Shown here one piece after another: positions 25,016 through 36,100 of a stretch of 53,862 nucleotides of DNA (position 1 is its first letter; the number at the start of each line of letters is the position of its first letter). Source of the stretch: Clostridiales bacterium (GTDB lineage: Bacteria > Bacillota > Clostridia > Christensenellales > Aristaeellaceae); contig JAAYIN010000065.1 in NCBI GenBank assembly GCA_012523405.1, forward strand, positions 1 through 53,862, in the 5' to 3' direction. Under the pieces are notes generated by a model, which worked only from the letters and a program-made list of their open reading frames with translations, was not told the DNA's origin and made no database searches. A program made the translations under genes and the position numbers.

Positions 25016-27118
25016 ATGCATTATACCTTTGCCTTAGCAGGCAATCAAAACAGCGGCAAAACCACATTGTTCAATCAACTTACAGGCAGCAATCAACATG
25101 TAGGCAATTGGCCAGGTGTTACGGTAGAGCAAAAGACAGGCACTATGCTGCATCACCATCATGGTTCCCAGACCCATATCGGTCTTCCCTGGCGCGTACG
25201 CAGAAACAAAAGCAATGATATCATTCCCCCAAAATACAGCGATGTCACCATCGTAGACCTTCCGGGCATCTACTCATTAAGCCCTTATTCACTCGAAGAG
25301 ATCGTCAGCCGCAATTACATCGTGAAGGATAAGCCCGATGTCGTGATCAATATCATCGACGCTACCAGTCTGGAACGAAACCTGTATCTATCCCTTCAGC
25401 TCTTGCAGCTCAGCCGCCCTGTTGTCATCGCTCTTAACATGATGGATGAGGTGGAGACACGCGGCGATGCGATTGATATTGTTGGTTTGGAAAAAATCCT
25501 CGGTGTCCCGGTTGTCCCTATCTGCGCACGCAAAGGCGAAGGACTTGACGAGCTGGTACGGCGTACCATGGAGGTCGCAAAAAGCAAGCAGCTGCCCGCG
25601 AAGATCGACATATGCCAAGGCGCTGCGCACAAGGCATTGCACGCCATCTCCCATCTGATTGAGAATTCTGCCGCGGCGCATGACATGATGCCCCTGTATG
25701 CTGCAACCAAGCTGTTTGAAGGGGATCAGCCTCTGGCAGATGAGCTTGGATTATCAAGCGCAACCATGCATATAATCGAAGAAATCCTAACCGCAATGGA
25801 AAAAGAAGTAGGCATGGAGCGCGCTGCCGTCATGGCTGATACGCGCTACCGCTACATCGAAAGGCTTCTTAAGACCACCTACACGCGCGGCATTACAGAG
25901 GGTGACTCAACCACCGACCGCATCGATAAGATACTGACTCACCGTGCCCTTTCGATTCCGGTTTTTCTGCTCATGATGCTGCTCGTATTCTACATCACCT
26001 TTGGTCCAATCGGCATTTGGGTTGCTGATGGCTTTGCCGCACTTGTTGACCGCGGCATTGACCTCATTGCGACCGCTCTTGCGAACTGGCAGGTGGCAGC
26101 GTGGGTACAAGACCTCGTGGTGAGCGGCGCATTAATGGGCGTTGGAAGCGTGCTATCCTTCATGCCCACCATTCTCATTCTCTTCCTGCTGCTGTCGGTG
26201 CTGGAGGATAGCGGGTATATGGCTCGTGCTGCTTTCCTGATGGATAACCCCCTTCGCAAGATCGGACTGAACGGCCGCGCCTTCATCCCCATGATGATGG
26301 GCTTTGGCTGCACTGTCCCCGCTGTGATGAGCGCCAGAAGCATGAACACGCAGCGTGATCGCCGCTTTACCATCATGCTCACACCCTTCATGAGCTGCGG
26401 CGCAAAAGTACCGATCTACGCACTATTCACCAGCGCTTTTTTTCCGGGCAATCAGGTGCTTGTGATGAGCGGGCTTTACCTCCTTGGCATTTTGGTATCC
26501 ATTGCTGCAGGCTTGCTGCTCAAACGCTTTGTGTTCCATGGCGACGCTGCGCCCTTCATCATGGAGCTGCCCACATACCGCTTGCCCACCATCGCCAATG
26601 TTGCGCGCCAGATGTGGGACAAAGCAAAGGATTTTATCAGGCGCGCCTTTACCGTCATTTTTATTGCCACGATGATGGTCTGGTTCTTGCAAAGCTTCAC
26701 GTTCACCTTTGCTCCCGCCGCTACAATGGAGGAGAGCATGCTTGGCATTATCGCGGGATTCATCGCACCGATCTTCGCGCCCGCTGGTTTTGGCTCAGTG
26801 GAAGCTTCAACTGCGGTCATAACGGGTATACTAGCTAAGGAGAGCGTTGTCAGTACACTCGCCGTGCTCAGCGGCGTTGATGCTGAGAGCTCACAAATGC
26901 TGGTCACCCTGCACAGCATCTTTCCCTCTACCCTATCTGCCGTTTCCTTTTTGATCTTCATTCTGCTTTACATGCCCTGTGTTGCCGCCTACGCTGCTAT
27001 GCGCAGGGAAATGGAAAGTACGCGCTGGGCATTTTCAACCGTCGCATTGCAAACAGGGCTGGCATGGGTGATTTCAACCCTTGTATTCCAGCTTGGCACA
27101 CTGCTTGGACTTGGCTGA
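25016..27118 (+). CDS. feoB: ferrous iron transporter FeoB
   Basis: Membrane Fe(II) transporter with an N-terminal G-protein domain. The 700 residues contain G1 GNQNSGKT at 9-16, G3 DLPGIYSL at 81-88, G4 NMMD and a G5-like SAR region (ICARKGEG). A helical spacer follows, then the membrane domain with two Gate motifs (GFGCTVPAVM and the second half). The segment between residues about 45 and 74 is an insert with HHHH and a basic stretch (RVRRNKS), longer than the usual switch region. Next come a Cys-rich FeoB-associated protein and nrdG. Confidence 0.97.
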   Translation: MHYTFALAGNQNSGKTTLFNQLTGSNQHVGNWPGVTVEQKTGTMLHHHHGSQTHIGLPWRVRRNKSNDIIPPKYSDVTIVDLPGIYSLSPYSLEEIVSRNYIVKDKPDVVINIIDATSLERNLYLSLQLLQLSRPVVIALNMMDEVETRGDAIDIVGLEKILGVPVVPICARKGEGLDELVRRTMEVAKSKQLPAKIDICQGAAHKALHAISHLIENSAAAHDMMPLYAATKLFEGDQPLADELGLSSATMHIIEEILTAMEKEVGMERAAVMADTRYRYIERLLKTTYTRGITEGDSTTDRIDKILTHRALSIPVFLLMMLLVFYITFGPIGIWVADGFAALVDRGIDLIATALANWQVAAWVQDLVVSGALMGVGSVLSFMPTILILFLLLSVLEDSGYMARAAFLMDNPLRKIGLNGRAFIPMMMGFGCTVPAVMSARSMNTQRDRRFTIMLTPFMSCGAKVPIYALFTSAFFPGNQVLVMSGLYLLGILVSIAAGLLLKRFVFHGDAAPFIMELPTYRLPTIANVARQMWDKAKDFIRRAFTVIFIATMMVWFLQSFTFTFAPAATMEESMLGIIAGFIAPIFAPAGFGSVEASTAVITGILAKESVVSTLAVLSGVDAESSQMLVTLHSIFPSTLSAVSFLIFILLYMPCVAAYAAMRREMESTRWAFSTVALQTGLAWVISTLVFQLGTLLGLG

Positions 27119-27144
27119 CAAGCCTTGATAAAGGAGCGCTAGAC

Positions 27145-27342
27145 ATGACCATATCCACCATACTGAACCTATTGATCCCAGCTGCAATCCTCCTTTATGT
27201 CGCTTTTCTTTTGCGCCACATGATCAAAACCAGAAAGAACGGTCCCGCCTGCGGCGGATGCGCTGGATGCCCCATGTCAGGTAACTGCACTAAAGATCAA
27301 CTCAACGAACATTTACAAGAGGAGTCGCCAAAGAATGAATAA
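27145..27342 (+). CDS. FeoB-associated Cys-rich membrane protein
   Basis: A 65-residue protein with one N-terminal membrane helix (about 5-24), a basic stop-transfer segment, and a Cys-rich tail CGGCAGCPMSGNC. This is the typical small partner found after feoB in Firmicutes, possibly serving the role of FeoC. AAAGGAG lies 8 bases before the ATG. The tail overlaps the nrdG start by 8 bases. The Cys cluster could bind iron or an Fe-S cluster; this is inference. Confidence 0.88.
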   Translation: MTISTILNLLIPAAILLYVAFLLRHMIKTRKNGPACGGCAGCPMSGNCTKDQLNEHLQEESPKNE

Positions 27343-27865
27343 TCAATCAATCACCACCATGCGCCTTTATGGTGTGGTCACCGATTCGATCGTGGATGGA
27401 CCTGGATTCCGCACTGCCATCTTTACTCAAGGCTGTATGCATCACTGCGAGGGCTGCCATAATCCTGACAGTCATGACCCAAGCGGCGGCAAGGAATGGA
27501 CGCTTGATGACATCGAAGTAAAGTTCACCAACAATCCATTGCTTGACGGCATTACGCTCTCAGGCGGTGATCCCTTTATGCAGCCCGCAGGCTGCGCAGA
27601 ACTAGCCCGCAGAGCGCATGCAAAGGGTCTCAATGTATGGACCTTTTCGGGCTATACCTATGAGCATTTGCTGGAGATGGCGAAGACCAACGCTGACTTT
27701 GCTGATCTCCTCAACGAAACCGATGTGCTGGTGGATGGACCCTTCGTCCTAGCACTTCGCTCCCTTGATCTTCTGTTTGCGGGTAGCAAAAATCAGCGCC
27801 TGATCGACTTACAAAAGACACGCGAAACAGGCACTATCACATTGTATCAGCCTCCTCAGTGGTGA
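27335..27865 (+). CDS. nrdG: anaerobic ribonucleotide reductase activating protein NrdG
   Basis: A 176-residue radical-SAM activase that installs the glycyl radical on class III ribonucleotide reductase. The 4Fe-4S motif is CMHHCEGC (CxxxCxxC), preceded by VDGPGFRTAIFTQG. TLSGGDPF and GKLNVWTFSGYTYE-like segments (here GLNVWTFSGYTYE) follow. It starts inside the end of the previous gene, with GGAG about 10 bases upstream. The partner nrdD is not in the window. Confidence 0.94.
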   Translation: MNNQSITTMRLYGVVTDSIVDGPGFRTAIFTQGCMHHCEGCHNPDSHDPSGGKEWTLDDIEVKFTNNPLLDGITLSGGDPFMQPAGCAELARRAHAKGLNVWTFSGYTYEHLLEMAKTNADFADLLNETDVLVDGPFVLALRSLDLLFAGSKNQRLIDLQKTRETGTITLYQPPQW

Positions 27866-28875
27866 TGCCTATGACAAAGAAATTGATGCTTTTGGCAACA
27901 GGCGGAACGATTGCATGCACGCCCAGCGAGAAAGGGCTTATCCCGACTCTGAAGGCCTCCGATTTGCTCCAAGAGCTCGGCGGCCTGCTTCCCTGCGAGG
28001 TCATTGCTCGGGATGTATTCCTCATTGATTCCAGCAATATGCAGCCAGAGGAATGGTCTGCACTCGCCACCGCCGTAAGCGAAGCCCTTAGCGAGTGCGA
28101 TGGCGTTGTCATCACCCACGGCACGGATACCATGGCATATACAGCAGCAGCGCTCAGCTTCATGCTCGCAGGCGCAGGAAAGCCCATCATCCTCACAGGC
28201 TCGCAGCTCCCGCTCTTTCATCCGCTGACAGATGCGCGCCAAAACCTCATGCGCGCGTTGACCGCTGCAATGGAGGATATTGCTGGTGTCTATGTTTGCT
28301 TTGACAGCAAGCTGATTTCAGGCGTTCATTGCGTCAAAACGCACACCACCTCCATGGATGCCTTTTCCACGGTCAACGCACCGCTTGCTGGCCACTTCGA
28401 TGTGGATGGCGTGCATTTTACCTGCCCTCAGCCCTATTTTCCCTTGGATGCAGCCTTACCCTATCAGCCGCATGCCAATATCGACCCGCGCGTCTTTCTG
28501 CTCAAACTCGTGCCGGGCACATCACCCGATGTGCTGCGCTTTGTGAAGAATGCCGGATACCGCGGGCTAGTGATTGAGGCCTTCGGGCTTGGCGGACTGC
28601 ACTATATCCGCCGAAACCTTGTGGAGGCACTCGCGCAGCTCAGCGAGAGCGGCATTTTCGTGCTGGTGATCAGCCAATGCCTATACGAAAGAGCTGATCT
28701 AAGCGTGTATGAGGTCGGTCGAGGAGTGATGCGAGAGTACGTGTTCAGCGGTCACGACATGACTACCGAAAGTGCTGTATGCAAAATGATGTGGGCACTC
28801 GGTCAGGAAAACCCTGCACAGTGGCTCACCCACTCTTTGGTAGGCGAATTCAGCAGCATCGAGCCCTTGTCCTAA
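27865..28875 (+). CDS. ansA: L-asparaginase, type I (cytoplasmic)
   Basis: Hydrolyses asparagine to aspartate and ammonia. The product has about 336 residues. The first catalytic Thr lies in LLATGGTIA, and the second motif is VITHGTDTMAYTA. There is no signal peptide, so it is the cytoplasmic type. The ATG at 27865 is formed in a TGATG overlap with the nrdG stop; an ATG two codons later (27871) is an equally possible start. It is the last gene of the unit and is followed by a strong terminator. Confidence 0.93.
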   Translation: MPMTKKLMLLATGGTIACTPSEKGLIPTLKASDLLQELGGLLPCEVIARDVFLIDSSNMQPEEWSALATAVSEALSECDGVVITHGTDTMAYTAAALSFMLAGAGKPIILTGSQLPLFHPLTDARQNLMRALTAAMEDIAGVYVCFDSKLISGVHCVKTHTTSMDAFSTVNAPLAGHFDVDGVHFTCPQPYFPLDAALPYQPHANIDPRVFLLKLVPGTSPDVLRFVKNAGYRGLVIEAFGLGGLHYIRRNLVEALAQLSESGIFVLVISQCLYERADLSVYEVGRGVMREYVFSGHDMTTESAVCKMMWALGQENPAQWLTHSLVGEFSSIEPLS

Positions 28876-28886
28876 AGCTATATATC

Positions 28887-28928
28887 AAAAAGGTACGCCA
28901 TGCTCATCAAAGCATAGCGTACCTTTTT
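28887..28928. terminator. bidirectional terminator
   Basis: AAAAAGGTACGC (28887-28898) pairs with GCGTACCTTTTT (28917-28928), extended inside by ATGCT/AGCAT. With T-runs on both strands it serves ansA on the plus strand and the acetyltransferase gene on the minus strand. Confidence 0.85.
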
Positions 28929-28945
28929 GAATATCAGCCGACAGT

Positions 28946-29419
28946 TCACATCGTTGGTTTGAGCTGTCTTTCAAATACCATCAGCTCATCCTCTACTCCC
29001 AAAAAATCGAATCCATATTTCTTGGCAATATGCTTCGTCGCTTCCTGCCTTGCATCGCATTCCATCACAACGCTTCTCAGTCCGAGTTGCTCGCCGCGGC
29101 GAATCATCGCTTCGGTCACTTCACTGGCGATTCCCTGATGCCAGTATGCGCTGCCAATGATCCAACCGAGCTCAAAGCAGTGCTCATCCCGATAGGGATG
29201 AAAAATCACATGCCCGATCACCTTACCGTTTTTTTGTTGCAGCGCAAAGACACTTGGCCCATCGCCTATCCCTACAGCTGCTATGAATTCCCTTGTTTGC
29301 TGCATTGTGAAGGGCGGTTCAATGAACTTCATGACCTGCGCGTCCGACAAAACTTCATACAAGTCCTCTGCATCTTCCAGTCTAAACTTTCGAATACAGA
29401 ATCGTTCCGTTTGGATCAT
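28946..29419 (-). CDS. GNAT N-acetyltransferase, RimJ/RimL type
   Basis: A 157-residue acetyltransferase of the GNAT fold. The N terminus MIQTERFCIRKFRLEDAEDL is typical of RimJ/RimL-like members. The acetyl-CoA loop is near YWHQGIASEV, and the motif B region is CDARQEATKHIAKKYGF. The substrate is unknown; such proteins modify ribosomal-protein N termini, small molecules or antibiotics. It is a single gene between two terminators. The region 29420-29458 upstream has no clear promoter. Confidence 0.85.
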   Translation of the reverse strand: MIQTERFCIRKFRLEDAEDLYEVLSDAQVMKFIEPPFTMQQTREFIAAVGIGDGPSVFALQQKNGKVIGHVIFHPYRDEHCFELGWIIGSAYWHQGIASEVTEAMIRRGEQLGLRSVVMECDARQEATKHIAKKYGFDFLGVEDELMVFERQLKPTM

Positions 29420-29462
29420 TGGAAAACCCTCATTTCAATACTTGTAATTGTCTTTGATGAAA

Positions 29463-29502
29463 ATTCACCCCCGACACAGCTCACGCAATGTCAGGGGTGA
29501 AT
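29463..29502 (-). terminator. rpoBC terminator
   Basis: On the minus strand ATTCACCCCTGACA (29502-29489) pairs with TGTCGGGGGTGAAT (29476-29463), 14 pairs including one G-T, then TTTTC. It lies about 30 bases past the rpoC stop. Confidence 0.85.
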
Positions 29503-29531
29503 CAATGCTTTTCGTTAAGCTATATTGCTTC

Positions 29532-32500
29532 TTAGAAGTTTTCTACCAAGGTGATATCCTTGTAGCGCTTCATGCCTGTTCCGGCAGGAATCAGCTTACC
29601 GATAATGACGTTCTCCTTGAGGCCAAGCAGCGGATCGACCTTGCCCTTGATAGCGGCATCGGTCAGTACGCGGGTGGTTTCCTGGAAAGAAGCGGCAGAG
29701 AGGAAGCTCTCTGTTGCAAGACTTGCCTTGGTAATACCAAGCAGCACACGCTTTGCAATGGCAGGACGGCCATCCTGCTCAATGGTTGCATGGTTCGCTT
29801 CTTCAAAACGATAAATATCAACAAGTGCACCTGGCAGCAGCGCAGTGTCACCGCTATCCTCCACACGAACCTTACGCAGCATCTGCTTCACGATAATTTC
29901 GATATGCTTATCGCTAATGTTAACGCCTTGCTGACGGTATACGCTGAGAACTTCGCGCAGCAGATAGTCCTGAACGGACTTCACGCCTAGGATACGAAGC
30001 AGGTCATGGGGGTTGATGGAGCCTTCGATCAGCTCATCACCAGCCTCAACATGCTGACCTTCCATTACCTTGATACGGCTGCCGTAGTTGATCTGATAGA
30101 CCTTCTGCTCGGAATTATCTTCCTCGCTTGTAACCGTAACTTCGCGCTTTTTCTTGTTTTCGCCCATGGAGACTTTACCGCTGATTTCACTCAGCGTTGC
30201 GTCACGCTTAGGCTTACGAGCTTCAAACAGCTCCTCAACGCGGGGAAGACCCTGCGTGATATCGTCGCCGCTTGCAATACCGCCTGTATGGAATGTACGC
30301 ATTGTCAGCTGTGTTCCGGGCTCACCGATAGCTTGTGCAGCGATGATACCAACAGCCTCACCAACGTCCACAGCGCCGCCTGTTGCAAGGTTAGCACCGT
30401 AGCAACGAGCACAAACGCCCGTTTCGTTGCGGCATGTGAGGACGCTTCTTACATAAGCCTTCTTGATGCCTGATTCCACGATTTGCTTTGCCTTTTTATG
30501 GTTGATGCTTTCATTGAGCGTCGCGAGGATTTCTCCTGTTTCGGGATGCACAATATCAGCAGCAGCCACGCGGCCGTTCAGGCGATCTTCCAAGCTTTCA
30601 ATGACTTGGTTGCCGATGGTGATTTCCTGTACGAAGATACCACGTACATTTTCCCCACGCACAGCAAAACAGTCAACCTCGCGAACGATAACTTCCTGAG
30701 AAACGTCGACTAGACGGCGGGTTAGGTAACCTGAGTCAGCTGTACGAAGTGCGGTATCAGCCAATGATTTACGGCTACCATGCGAAGACAGGAAGAATTC
30801 CAAAACCTTCAGGCCCTCACGGAAGTTTGCACGGATCGGAAGCTCTAGGGTACGTCCTGAAGGCGAAGCCATCAGTCCACGCATACCGGCAAGCTGCGAA
30901 ACCTGCGCGGCGCTACCACGAGCACCAGAATCTGTCATCATACGGATGGGGTTGAACTTATCAAGTCCGGGCAGGATCTTAGCGCGCAAGGTTGCGGTTG
31001 CATTGTTCCAAACCTCAACAACTGCTGCATAACGCTCATCCTCAGCGATGAGACCCATGTGGTAGTTATTGTTGATTTCAGCAACAGCAGCATCAGCAGC
31101 TTCGAGTACCTCGGGCTTATCCGGAGGAACGATGATATCGCTAACGGATACCGTAATCGCGCCGCGGGTCGAATACTTAAAGCCTAGTGATTTGACATCA
31201 TCAAGCACCTGAGCGGTCTTGTGAATGCCATGCTTTTGATATACCTCGTCGATGATCTTGCCAACTTCTTTTTTGCCAACCAATGTATCAACTTCAAGAG
31301 CATACATCTCATCAAGGCAAGTGCGGGGCTTACGTCCGATGTCCTGAGGAATTACCTCGTTAAACAGGAGCAGACCCAACGTACAGTCGATGATCTTTTT
31401 GCCCTTTTGGCCTTCAAACTCGCGCTCCATACGCACCTTGATCGGTGACTGAAGGCTGAGCTGGTTGGTTTGATATGCCATCATCGCTTCGTTAGGACAG
31501 GTATAGATGCTTCCTGCACCCAGTCCGTCCTCGCGATCGATTGTCAGGTAGTAGCAGCCGATAACCATATCCTGCGAGGGAGACATGACGGGCTTACCAT
31601 CCTGAGGCTTTAGAATGTTATTATGAGCAAGCATGAGGAAACGTGCCTCTGCTTGTGCTTCCATTGACAGGGGAACGTGAACAGCCATCTGGTCACCGTC
31701 AAAGTCCGCATTGTATGCAGTACATACCAGCGGGTGAAGCTTGAGTGCTTTACCTTCAACAAGCACAGGCTCAAATGCCTGAATGCCCAAGCGGTGAAGT
31801 GTAGGTGCGCGGTTTAGAAGCACAGGATGCTCCTTGATAACGCTCTCTAGGATATCCCAAACTTCGGGACGTCCCTTCTCCACCATGCGCTTTGCATTCT
31901 TGCCATGATGTGCTTTCTTTAGGGTAACTAGGCGCTCAATGACAAAGGGCTTGAACAGCTCAAGTGCCATTTCCTTTGGCAGACCGCATTGGTAGAGCTT
32001 GAGCTCAGGACCAACAACGATAACCGAGCGGCCTGAGTAGTCAACACGCTTGCCAAGCAAGTTCTGACGGAAACGTCCCTGCTTACCGCGAAGAAGATCA
32101 GAAAGCGACTTCAAAGCACGGTTGCCGGGGCCTGTAACTGCGCGGCCACGACGGCCATTGTCAATCAGAGCGTCAACTGCTTCTTGCAGCATACGCTTCT
32201 CATTGCGAACAATGATGTCAGGTGCACCCAGCTCAAGCAAACGCTTGAGGCGGTTGTTACGGTTGATGACGCGGCGATAGAGGTCATTGAGGTCACTGGT
32301 TGCGAAACGGCCACCGTCCAGCTGCACCATGGGGCGCAGATCCGGAGGAATGACAGGTACAACATCCAGGATCATCCACTCAGGCTTGTTATTGCTCTGG
32401 CGGAATGCCTCGATAACTTCCAAACGCTTCACAGCACGCGCACGCTTTTGACCTTCTGTATCGCGGTCGCGTTCTTTTTCAATCAGCTCTGCAATTTCCT

Positions 32501-33095
32501 TCTTGAGCTTTTCGCTAATCGCGTCAAGGTCAAGATCCATCAGCATTTGCTTGACGGCTTCTGCGCCCATTCCGGCTTTGAAGCTGCCCTTACCACATTT
32601 TGCCTCAACCTCGCGGTACTTGGCATCTGTGATTAGCTCATACCTTTTCAGACCCGTCAGCGCGGTATCGCCCGGATCCAAAACGATGAAGTTGGCAAAG
32701 TAGAGCACTTTTTCAAGTGAACGCGGGCTTACATCCAGCAGCATACCCATGCGGCTAGGAATCCCCTTAAAGTACCAAATGTGACTGACAGGTGCTGCGA
32801 GCTGGATATGACCCATGCGCTCGCGGCGAACCTTCGCACGTGTAACCTGAACACCGCACTTGTCGCAGACCTTGTTCTTGTCCTTGAACTTGATGCGTTT
32901 GTATTTTCCGCAATTGCATTCCCAGTCCTTTTGTGGTCCGAAAATGCGTTCACAGAACAAACCGTCACGTTCAGGTTTCAAGGTACGATAGTTAATGGTT
33001 TCTGGTTTTGAAACCTCGCCATAGCTCCAGTTCAAGATCTGCTCAGGCGAAGCCATACCGATCTGGATGGAATCGAGGTTAGTAAGTTCAAACAA
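29532..33095 (-). CDS. rpoC: DNA-directed RNA polymerase beta' subunit
   Basis: Catalytic subunit of RNA polymerase, 1187 residues. The N-terminal zinc site is [21 protein letters not shown], quoted in part as CNCGKY and VCDKCG. The active-site magnesium loop is [12 protein letters not shown]. The trigger-loop region [13 protein letters not shown] and the second zinc cluster [13 protein letters not shown] follow. The start is TTG at 33095, with AGGGAG about 10 bases upstream; no ATG occurs before residue 14, and the N terminus [12 protein letters not shown] aligns with the family. It is 37 bases behind rpoB. Confidence 0.97.
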   Translation of the reverse strand: MFELTNLDSIQIGMASPEQILNWSYGEVSKPETINYRTLKPERDGLFCERIFGPQKDWECNCGKYKRIKFKDKNKVCDKCGVQVTRAKVRRERMGHIQLAAPVSHIWYFKGIPSRMGMLLDVSPRSLEKVLYFANFIVLDPGDTALTGLKRYELITDAKYREVEAKCGKGSFKAGMGAEAVKQMLMDLDLDAISEKLKKEIAELIEKERDRDTEGQKRARAVKRLEVIEAFRQSNNKPEWMILDVVPVIPPDLRPMVQLDGGRFATSDLNDLYRRVINRNNRLKRLLELGAPDIIVRNEKRMLQEAVDALIDNGRRGRAVTGPGNRALKSLSDLLRGKQGRFRQNLLGKRVDYSGRSVIVVGPELKLYQCGLPKEMALELFKPFVIERLVTLKKAHHGKNAKRMVEKGRPEVWDILESVIKEHPVLLNRAPTLHRLGIQAFEPVLVEGKALKLHPLVCTAYNADFDGDQMAVHVPLSMEAQAEARFLMLAHNNILKPQDGKPVMSPSQDMVIGCYYLTIDREDGLGAGSIYTCPNEAMMAYQTNQLSLQSPIKVRMEREFEGQKGKKIIDCTLGLLLFNEVIPQDIGRKPRTCLDEMYALEVDTLVGKKEVGKIIDEVYQKHGIHKTAQVLDDVKSLGFKYSTRGAITVSVSDIIVPPDKPEVLEAADAAVAEINNNYHMGLIAEDERYAAVVEVWNNATATLRAKILPGLDKFNPIRMMTDSGARGSAAQVSQLAGMRGLMASPSGRTLELPIRANFREGLKVLEFFLSSHGSRKSLADTALRTADSGYLTRRLVDVSQEVIVREVDCFAVRGENVRGIFVQEITIGNQVIESLEDRLNGRVAAADIVHPETGEILATLNESINHKKAKQIVESGIKKAYVRSVLTCRNETGVCARCYGANLATGGAVDVGEAVGIIAAQAIGEPGTQLTMRTFHTGGIASGDDITQGLPRVEELFEARKPKRDATLSEISGKVSMGENKKKREVTVTSEEDNSEQKVYQINYGSRIKVMEGQHVEAGDELIEGSINPHDLLRILGVKSVQDYLLREVLSVYRQQGVNISDKHIEIIVKQMLRKVRVEDSGDTALLPGALVDIYRFEEANHATIEQDGRPAIAKRVLLGITKASLATESFLSAASFQETTRVLTDAAIKGKVDPLLGLKENVIIGKLIPAGTGMKRYKDITLVENF

Positions 33096-33132
33096 AACGC
33101 GGCACTCCCTTTCGGTCTATGGGCTAGATCGC

Positions 33133-36100
33133 TTATTCTTCGTTCTCGGGTTTTGCATCCTGCTCATCATCTAAGTCGATTGTGAGCATATCATCACCCA
33201 AGTCCATATCAAACTCATCAAGATCATCATCAAGTGTGAAATCAACATCCACGTCTTCGTCCACAACGATATCATCCGTTGTGTCCACATCGACCTGTTC
33301 TGCTTCTGCCTCAACCTCTGCGTACTGAGCTGAAGCTGCTGCCTCGGCCTCGATCTCATCGTCTTCCAGTTCGCGTAGAATGATCTGATTCTTATTGGTA
33401 TCCAGCACGCGCACGTCTAGTGCAAGGGATTGCAGTTCCTTAATGAGCACCTTAAAGCTCTCGGGAACGCCCGGCGCGGGGATATTGGTACCCTTCACGA
33501 TTGCCTCGTAGGTCTTTACGCGGCCGACAATATCGTCCGACTTGACCGTGAGGATTTCTTGCAGGGTATTTGCTGCACCGTAAGCTTCCAGTGCCCAAAC
33601 TTCCATCTCACCAAAACGCTGTCCGCCAAACTGTGCCTTACCACCCAAGGGCTGCTGGGTAACCAGCGAATAAGGACCAACGGAGCGAGCATGCATCTTA
33701 TCATCAACCAAGTGATGAAGCTTGAGGAAGTACATATAGCCAACGGTTACGGGGTTTTCGAATTCGTCGCCTGTACGGCCATCGCGAAGCGTGGTTTTAC
33801 CATTGGTATCCATGCCTGCAAGCCTGAGGGTATCTTCGATATCCTCCTCGGTCGCGCCATCAAAGACGGGGGTTGCTACATGCCAGCCAAGTGCCTTTGC
33901 AGCCATACCAAGGTGAACCTCAAGAACCTGTCCGATGTTCATACGAGACGGAACGCCCAGAGGATTCAGCACGATTTCAAGCGGCGTACCATCAGGCATC
34001 AGAGGCATATCTTCCTCGCGCATAATGCGGGAAACAACACCCTTGTTACCATGGCGGCCTGCCATCTTATCGCCAACACTGATCTTACGCTTTTGAGCGA
34101 TATATACGCGAACCATCTGGTTGACACCAGGGGAAAGTTCGTCTTTGTTCTCGCGCGTGAATACCTTCACGTCAACAACAATGCCGCCCTCACCATGGGG
34201 TACGCGCAGGGATGTGTCACGAACTTCGCGGGCTTTTTCGCCGAAGATTGCACGGAGCAAACGTTCCTCTGCGGTCAGGTCCGTTTCGCCCTTAGGCGTT
34301 ACTTTGCCAACGAGGATGTCGCCGCTGCGAACCTCAGCACCAATGCGGATAACGCCTTCTTCGTCAAGATCCTTGACGGCATCATCGCCGATGTTGGGGA
34401 TATCGCGAGTGATTTCTTCAGGTCCAAGCTTTGTTTCGCGGGCTTCGGACTCAAACTCAGAAATATGGATGGAGGTATATATATCCTCCTTGACAAGCTT
34501 TTCACTGATGAGAACAGCATCCTCATAGTTATAGCCTTCCCAAGTCATGAAACCAATCAGTACGTTGCGGCCGAGTCCGATTTCGCCCATCTCAGTGGAA
34601 GGACCATCGGCAAGCAGATCGCCTTTTTCAACAATCTGTCCTTGAATGACGCGGGGATGCTGATTGATGCATGTGCCTTGGTTGCTGCGGGCAAACTTGC
34701 TGAGGCGGTAGTCGTGCATTTGTCCAAGTTTGTCGCGGACGATGATCTCATCACCGGAAACCTTGGAAATCACGCCATCCTGCTTTGCAAGAAGCACAAC
34801 GCCGCTATCCTGTGCTGCCTTGTACTCCATGCCTGTACCGATGATCGGCGCTTCAGGAATGAGGAGCGGAACTGCCTGACGCTGCATGTTGGAACCCATG
34901 AGTGCACGGGTTGCGTCATCGTTCTCAAGGAAGGGGATCATAGCGGTTGCAACCGACACAACCTGACGAGGGCTTACATCGATGTAGTCCACTTGATCGC
35001 TGCGTACCTGAAGGATTTCATCCTTATCACGAACCGGGATGCGCTCATTGAGGAAGTTACCCTCAGGGCTCATCGGCTCATCAGCCTGTGCGATCTTGTA
35101 GAAGTCTTCCTCATCCGCAGTCATGTAGACAATATCGTTTGTCACTCTATTGGTCTTTTTGTCAACGCGGCGATAAGGCGCTTCAATGAAGCCATATTCG
35201 TTGATGCGTGCATAGGTTGCCAATGAGCCGATCAGACCGATGTTTGGTCCTTCAGGGGTCTCAATGGGGCAAATACGCGCATAGTGTGAGTAGTGAACGT
35301 CACGCACTTCAAAGGAAGCACGGTCACGGTTTAGACCGCCGGGTCCAAGAGCCGACAGACGGCGCTTATGCGTCAGCTCTGCAAGCGGGTTGGGCTGATC
35401 CATGAACTGCGAGAGCTGAGACGAACCAAAGAATTCCTTGATTGCCGCACTCACAGGACGGATGTTGATTAATTCGCCTGGGCGAACTTCATCTGCATCC
35501 TGAATCGCCATACGCTCACGAACCACACGCTCCAAACGGTTCAGACCGATACGGATCTGATTTTGAAGCAGCTCGCCAACGCTGCGCAGGCGGCGGTTAC
35601 CCAGATGGTCGATATCATCTGTATAGCCAACGCCATAGGGCAAGCCAAGCAAATAGTTGACGGAGGACGCAATGTCAGCTGGGATGATGTGCTTTGGCAC
35701 AAGCTCATGAATACGAGCGTGCGCATGCTGACGGAGCAGCTCTTCATCGTCCCCGCAAGCCTCGATGATTTCCATCAAGACAGGATAGAAGACATTCTCG
35801 TTGATCCCCGCTTCTTTAGGAGCAAAAGGCAGGTAACCCGCAGCATCCACAAAGTGGTTGCCTACAACGCGGTGTACATGGTTTTCAACCTGTATATCAA
35901 CGCTGTTAATGCCTGCATTTTGAATCTGGCGCGCAACATCCTTTTCAATCATATCGCCCTTTTTGACAAAGATCTCGCCTGTTGACGGATCGACAATGTC
36001 CTCAGCGGCTACGTGATCCTGAATGCGCGTCGCAACAGAAAGCTTCTTGTTGAACTTATAGCGGCCAACGCGCATAAGATCATAACGCTTGGGATCAAAG

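Noticed and set aside
33430-35226. 598-codon open frame antisense to rpoB
   Set aside because: It lies entirely inside rpoB in reverse, has no ribosome site or recognisable domain, and arises from rpoB codon usage.
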